Assembly (NCBI GenBank): GCA_008931825.1
Contig: QXVZ01001120.1
Coordinates: 1-27,616 of the forward strand
From: Phallusia fumigata
Lineage: Eukaryota; Chordata; Ascidiacea; Phlebobranchia; Ascidiidae
Reading direction: 5' to 3'
Length of the DNA stretch: 27,616 nucleotides
Shown here: piece after piece, positions 24,125-27,616 of the stretch
Layout of the letters: each line of letters opens with the position of its first letter
Position numbering within the stretch: position 1 is the first letter of the stretch
Notes under the pieces: model-generated
Databases searched by the model: none
What the model was told of the DNA's origin: nothing
What the model saw: the letters and a program-made list of their open reading frames with translations, nothing else
Translations under genes and position numbers: made by a program

Positions 24125-24334
24125 TACGTTGCCGTGCCTAATAATAGACGCTACGCACCATCAAACTCTACAGTGTCCAACTTTATGTCTGACCTCATCG
24201 CTTCTTGGTTTAGTCATCTGTTTCCTTTTATTCACTTTCCCTTCGTACTCGTGGTTCAGTAAGGCGGAAGAGTTTCATTATTACCATGAACACGGGAATT
24301 ACCAATCGTCCTATATTCTGCGAAATGCTGCAAG
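24125..24334. repeat. Interspersed repeat, copy 1
   Basis: About 95% identical to 25420-25628 (for example AATAGACGCTACGCACCATC and GTGGTTCAGTAAGGCGGAAG in both). It is cut by the N at 24335. Sequence left of 24125 does not match the left flank of copy 2, so this is a true repeat and not a contig overlap. Confidence 0.85.
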
Positions 24335-24335
24335 N
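24335..24335. other. Assembly gap (single N)
   Basis: Contig break within an interspersed repeat, probably caused by the repeat. Confidence 0.9.
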
Positions 24336-25114
24336 TCTTTCTTCATGCAAGCGAATGTCTTAACCCGGTTTTCTATAACATTGCATCAAGGTAATCTCAG
24401 TTTGTCTAAAAACGTATTTGCCACAGCTGCAAAACGTACTATCTGTTTTTCAGTAAAATTCGAAAAAAGACAATAAGTTTGTTCAGCGGCGTCAAGAATA
24501 TTGTCGTATGCTGTTGCACCACAATCAAAGCACTTGCTCAACCTGCAGATCCAAACCCTGTTGAGCTTCAGCAGTTGTCAGAGGAGGTGGATGGTCCTTA
24601 AATCTACAAAAAACGTGTCATTTCCCTTTTTAAACAAAAAAGTCCGCCTGCAACTTGAATTTTAATTCGCAACCAGTTTATTTACAACAGCGGTCGGCAA
24701 CTTGACTAAAACCGCGGGCAAAAACCTAGGTTGTTAACGGTTTAATGTGCTGTTAAGGGAATGGATGATTGTACAAATCCCTGCCTTACAGCATAGACGC
24801 ATTTTGACATGTTAATCTTCCAATTTATTTTCTTCTGGCTTAGTATGTATTGTTTTTATCCCTAGCTTGGAAAAATGTTGCATACCTTATACCTTGTATG
24901 TTGTCGTGTATTGAACGGTCTTGTTCACTGTGTGCTAGTTAATGTCTGCCATCAAAATAGTCAAAATAATGTGTACAATGAATTGCAAAGCTTTAAAACT
25001 ACATAGTATGTGTAGGCGCGTGAATGTAAATAAATAGCATTGTTCATGTAACATGGTAATGAAAAACGTCTTTATGCGGGTTTTATGATAGGGCATCTTT
25101 ACATCCCTTTCAAT

Positions 25115-25200
25115 CAAGGCTCTTTAACCTCGGTCCCGCGGAACCTCAGTATTCTGGAAAACATTTAGAGGGGTTACGTCAGTTGTAAAGGTACCTCATG
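25115..25200 (+). mobile_element. hAT-like transposon end fragment
   Basis: CAAGGCTCTTTAACCTCGG then TCCCGCGGAACCTC resembles the ends of hAT non-autonomous elements (CAGGGCTCTTCAACC type). The matching right end was not found, so it is a fragment. Its right limit is a guess. Confidence 0.4.
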
Positions 25201-25276
25201 GTTTGATTTGGAACGAGAAAGTTTTGTACCAATAACGAGAAAACGCAAAAGCAACAGTCAAACACATGATTTACTC

Positions 25277-25419
25277 CAGTGGTTCCCAAACTTTTTCAGC
25301 TCGCGGCCTACTTTTAAAGACTACTTGTTTTGGCGGATCACAATGCGATATTTCGAAAATCAGCAATGAAAAAAGCACTTAGATAACAGTGGATTACATC
25401 GAAAGGTGTACAAAATTAA
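25277..25419 (+). mobile_element. hAT-like transposon left end
   Basis: CAGTGGTTCCCAAACTTTTT followed by GCTCGCGGCC is a typical hAT terminal repeat. No inverted partner (AAAAAGTTTGGGAACCACTG) was seen downstream within the window. Copy 2 of the repeat at 25420 follows directly and may be the body of the same element. Confidence 0.55.
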
Positions 25420-25690
25420 CGCTGCCGTGCCTAACAATAGACGCTACGCACCATCAAACTCTACAGTGTACAACTTTATGTCTGGCCTCATAGCTTGTTG
25501 GCTGAGTCATCTGTTTCCTTTTATTCACTTTTCCTTCGTACTCGTGGTTCAGTAAGGCGGAAGAGTTTCATTAATACCATGAACACGGGAATTACCAATC
25601 GTCCTATATTCTGCGAAATGCTGCAAGTTCGGATGATAACATTACAGAACACAGAAAAAAAACTACGTCACCCATTAAAAAGAATTCAAA
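25420..25690. repeat. Interspersed repeat, copy 2
   Basis: Longest copy. Its first 209 bp match copy 1. Its end (GATGATAACATTACAGAACAC and onward) matches copy 3 at lower identity. Confidence 0.8.
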
Positions 25691-27345
25691 CTTTCCATTG
25701 AAGGTAACACAAGTCGCTTCATTGCAATCAGTTCCGGTCCCTATGTATGCGACTTACCCCTGTATGAAGGTCTGCAACAATCAACATTATTTTTCTTTAA
25801 TAAATTTTTGGGATTTGTTACCTTGGCCGAAGGTGGGTTTGATGAGGCCCTAGGCATTTTAAAACATAAAAAATGTAAAATAAAAAATTAAAATACATAA
25901 ATGCACGGCCCTTTGTATAATAAGATGTTGGCGACAATCTGCAAAAGAACATCAGCTTATTAAGTTTAAAAACAATGATTGTGTTAGGTCTTCTTTATCG
26001 TAACTAAATGCCAGGACTGTGTGTTATCATTGCACAAATCACAAAAAAAACTTGACATACAAAAACATGTTTTAATCTAGTGTAGGCTAATTGCAACCGG
26101 ATTTGTTAACTTCTTGTACAGAGTATTGATGGCAATATAATGTCTATTGGAATGTAAATGCTAAAGATTATTTACAATTGCCGACAATTTATCCATTGTA
26201 CATTAAATATATAGCATCTATATCACATAAACAAATACCACAACTTTCAATCAATCATGTACACAAGGATGGCAGTGCGGCACGGTGCGCAGCAGAAACA
26301 TCAAAATGTACGGCACGGCAGTACGAGACCAGAAAGACAGAAACATAAACCACCTTGTATTAAACTACTAAACGTGCGTTAAAAACGTAACAAACGATAA
26401 TTGCCAAGTCCAAAAACGTAAGGTTCAGGAGACAATGCTGATGATAAATCGTCTTTTTTGCATCACGGCTAACGCGGAAAAACGACACCGTCAACAACGC
26501 TGTTTTTCTTTTTCATTTTTCTACTGACTCGTGGTTTAGTAAGGCGGAAGAATTTCATTCATCATGTGATCACGGTGATTACCAATCCTTCATTCTCTGA
26601 ATTGCTGCAAGTTTCAATGATAACTTCACATATGAACTAAGAACACAGGTAAAATCACGTCACATATCCGAAAAAGCTTTTGGCTAAACCTCTGTATGCA
26701 AGTGGAAACGATTTGGCAATGTGTTTGAATTGATTAAGATATGAATACCAAGTTTAATTTATAAACAAAATCCTCAAGTTTGACCCATAATTTTGGTACA
26801 CTTCGAGCACTTGAAATTAGAGAATATGGATCACTTTGCCAATATAGACGCAAAAGTTTTGTTAACATAAAAATAAAAATGTTATATCCAAACTTTCTTC
26901 AAAGTGTTTTAGCATGAGTAAAAGCCCCGGCTCTTCTCACTTCCGATGTTTCTGATGTTGGAAACGTTTTCGACCATGTTTACCAGATGACGTAAGTCTG
27001 GTAAATTTACGTGTCCTACCAGCACTTTCGTTATAGTTTTCAAGAAAGAAGAAGCAATAAAAGTTTTTCTGTTTAACAGTGCGATTAATTCACACAGACA
27101 TCAGTGATTTTCAAGGATTAGTTGTTACCTATGACAAAGTTTAAATGCGAAGATGTTTCTCATCGTGCAGCTGATGATACGCAATGGGTTGTATTAATAG
27201 ACACGATTTTGTTGCAACAGAAAAAAGACTTTTATCAAATGCAAATTATTTTTGTTTTTCAGGTGAAGCAGTATAGCACATTTCAAAATGATAATTATAC
27301 CCAATTTGATGAATTTGCTGCTTCTCTTTTAATTCCCTTCTGCAG
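25691..27345. other. Intergenic spacer before the GPCR exons
   Basis: AT-rich. Apart from repeat copy 3 and the GGATGGCAGTGCGG motif at 26267-26282, no gene or structured RNA is supported. The GPCR first exon may lie near 27100-27260 but could not be placed. Confidence 0.4.
26495..26665. repeat. Interspersed repeat, copy 3 (diverged)
   Basis: ACTCGTGGTTTAGTAAGGCG, then ATTACCAATC, TGAATTGCTGCAAGTTTC and GAACACAGG follow the same order as in copy 2 with many substitutions and small indels. It is the oldest of the three. Confidence 0.75.
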
Positions 27346-27616
27346 TATTCGGAATATTCGCAAACACACTGACAATAATTGCGATACTGCGTCCACCGAA
27401 ACTGAGGTGAATTTCGATTTGACGCCCAGATGCCTGTTTACTTAAGCGGTGTAATTGTTTTCAGGGGTCCGTTCAACAACCTGATCATCAGTCTCTGTGT
27501 TTCGGATATTTTGTCTGCACTTATCGGAATACCGTGCATAATTGGGTTATTTGAACAGCGTAGGAATGGATACAGCATTACACTATTGGTTTGTATGTCT
27601 ATATTTGCCTAACTGT
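27346..27616 (+). CDS. Rhodopsin-class GPCR, TM1 and TM2 exons, partial
   Basis: Exon 27346-27406 follows a pyrimidine-rich tract ending TTCTGCAG and reads FGIFANTLTIIAILRPPKLR, a TM1 with the expected asparagine. A 58-bp intron follows (27407-27464, gtgaat...ttttcag). Exon 27465-27588 reads GPFNNLIISLCVSDILSALI and continues GIPCIIGLFEQRR, a TM2 with the conserved L-x-x-S-D. It ends at gtttgt. Phases agree (2 to 2). An in-frame TAA just before the first exon confirms the acceptor. The 5' exon and TM3-TM7 are not visible; the gene runs off the window. The ligand class cannot be judged. Confidence 0.75.

Overview
The window looks like nuclear DNA of an AT-rich, intron-dense invertebrate. An ascidian such as Ciona is the best guess, an inference from compact genes, introns down to 58 bp, small MITE-like repeats and 5-6% divergence between what look like unmerged haplotype contigs. 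No bacterial, CRISPR, rRNA or convincing tRNA signal was seen. Five single N bases (714, 12540, 14287, 23027, 24335) mark contig joins. At three of them (12540, 14287, 23027) the same sequence sits on both sides, and the first 713 bases exactly repeat 8691-9403, so part of the window is assembly redundancy.

Left part, minus strand: 1472-6972 holds the 5' half of an anoctamin (TMEM16) gene, from a plausible start codon through the cytoplasmic dimerisation domain to the first transmembrane segment. That segment is present as two tandem exons, 2331-2468 and 1472-1606, that share both splice phases. They look like alternative, mutually exclusive exons. The pore and C-terminal exons are not in the window. 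Upstream of it, 8728-11723, lie three convincing exons of a second minus-strand gene that I do not recognise. They encode a basic, low-complexity protein with an AT-hook-like stretch and a SUMO consensus. A 54-codon small ORF lies in one of its introns.

Middle, 11.9-16.5 kb: no gene can be supported. There are two redundant contig joins, a short interspersed repeat and a pair of head-to-head start-like exons of low confidence.

Right part, plus strand: 16570-23744 is a complete 11-exon gene for ASCC2 (780 codons, CUE domain), a subunit of the ASC-1 complex that acts in alkylation repair and ribosome quality control. Its introns carry a 270-bp MITE with perfect 14-bp terminal inverted repeats and 8-bp target duplications, plus an unmerged contig overlap. 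A poly(A) signal follows at 24098. The 24.1-27.3 kb spacer has a three-copy repeat and two hAT-like transposon ends. The window closes with TM1 and TM2 exons of a rhodopsin-class GPCR, cut by the window edge. The genes share no evident pathway. The strongest second-look item is the duplicated TM1 exon of the anoctamin.
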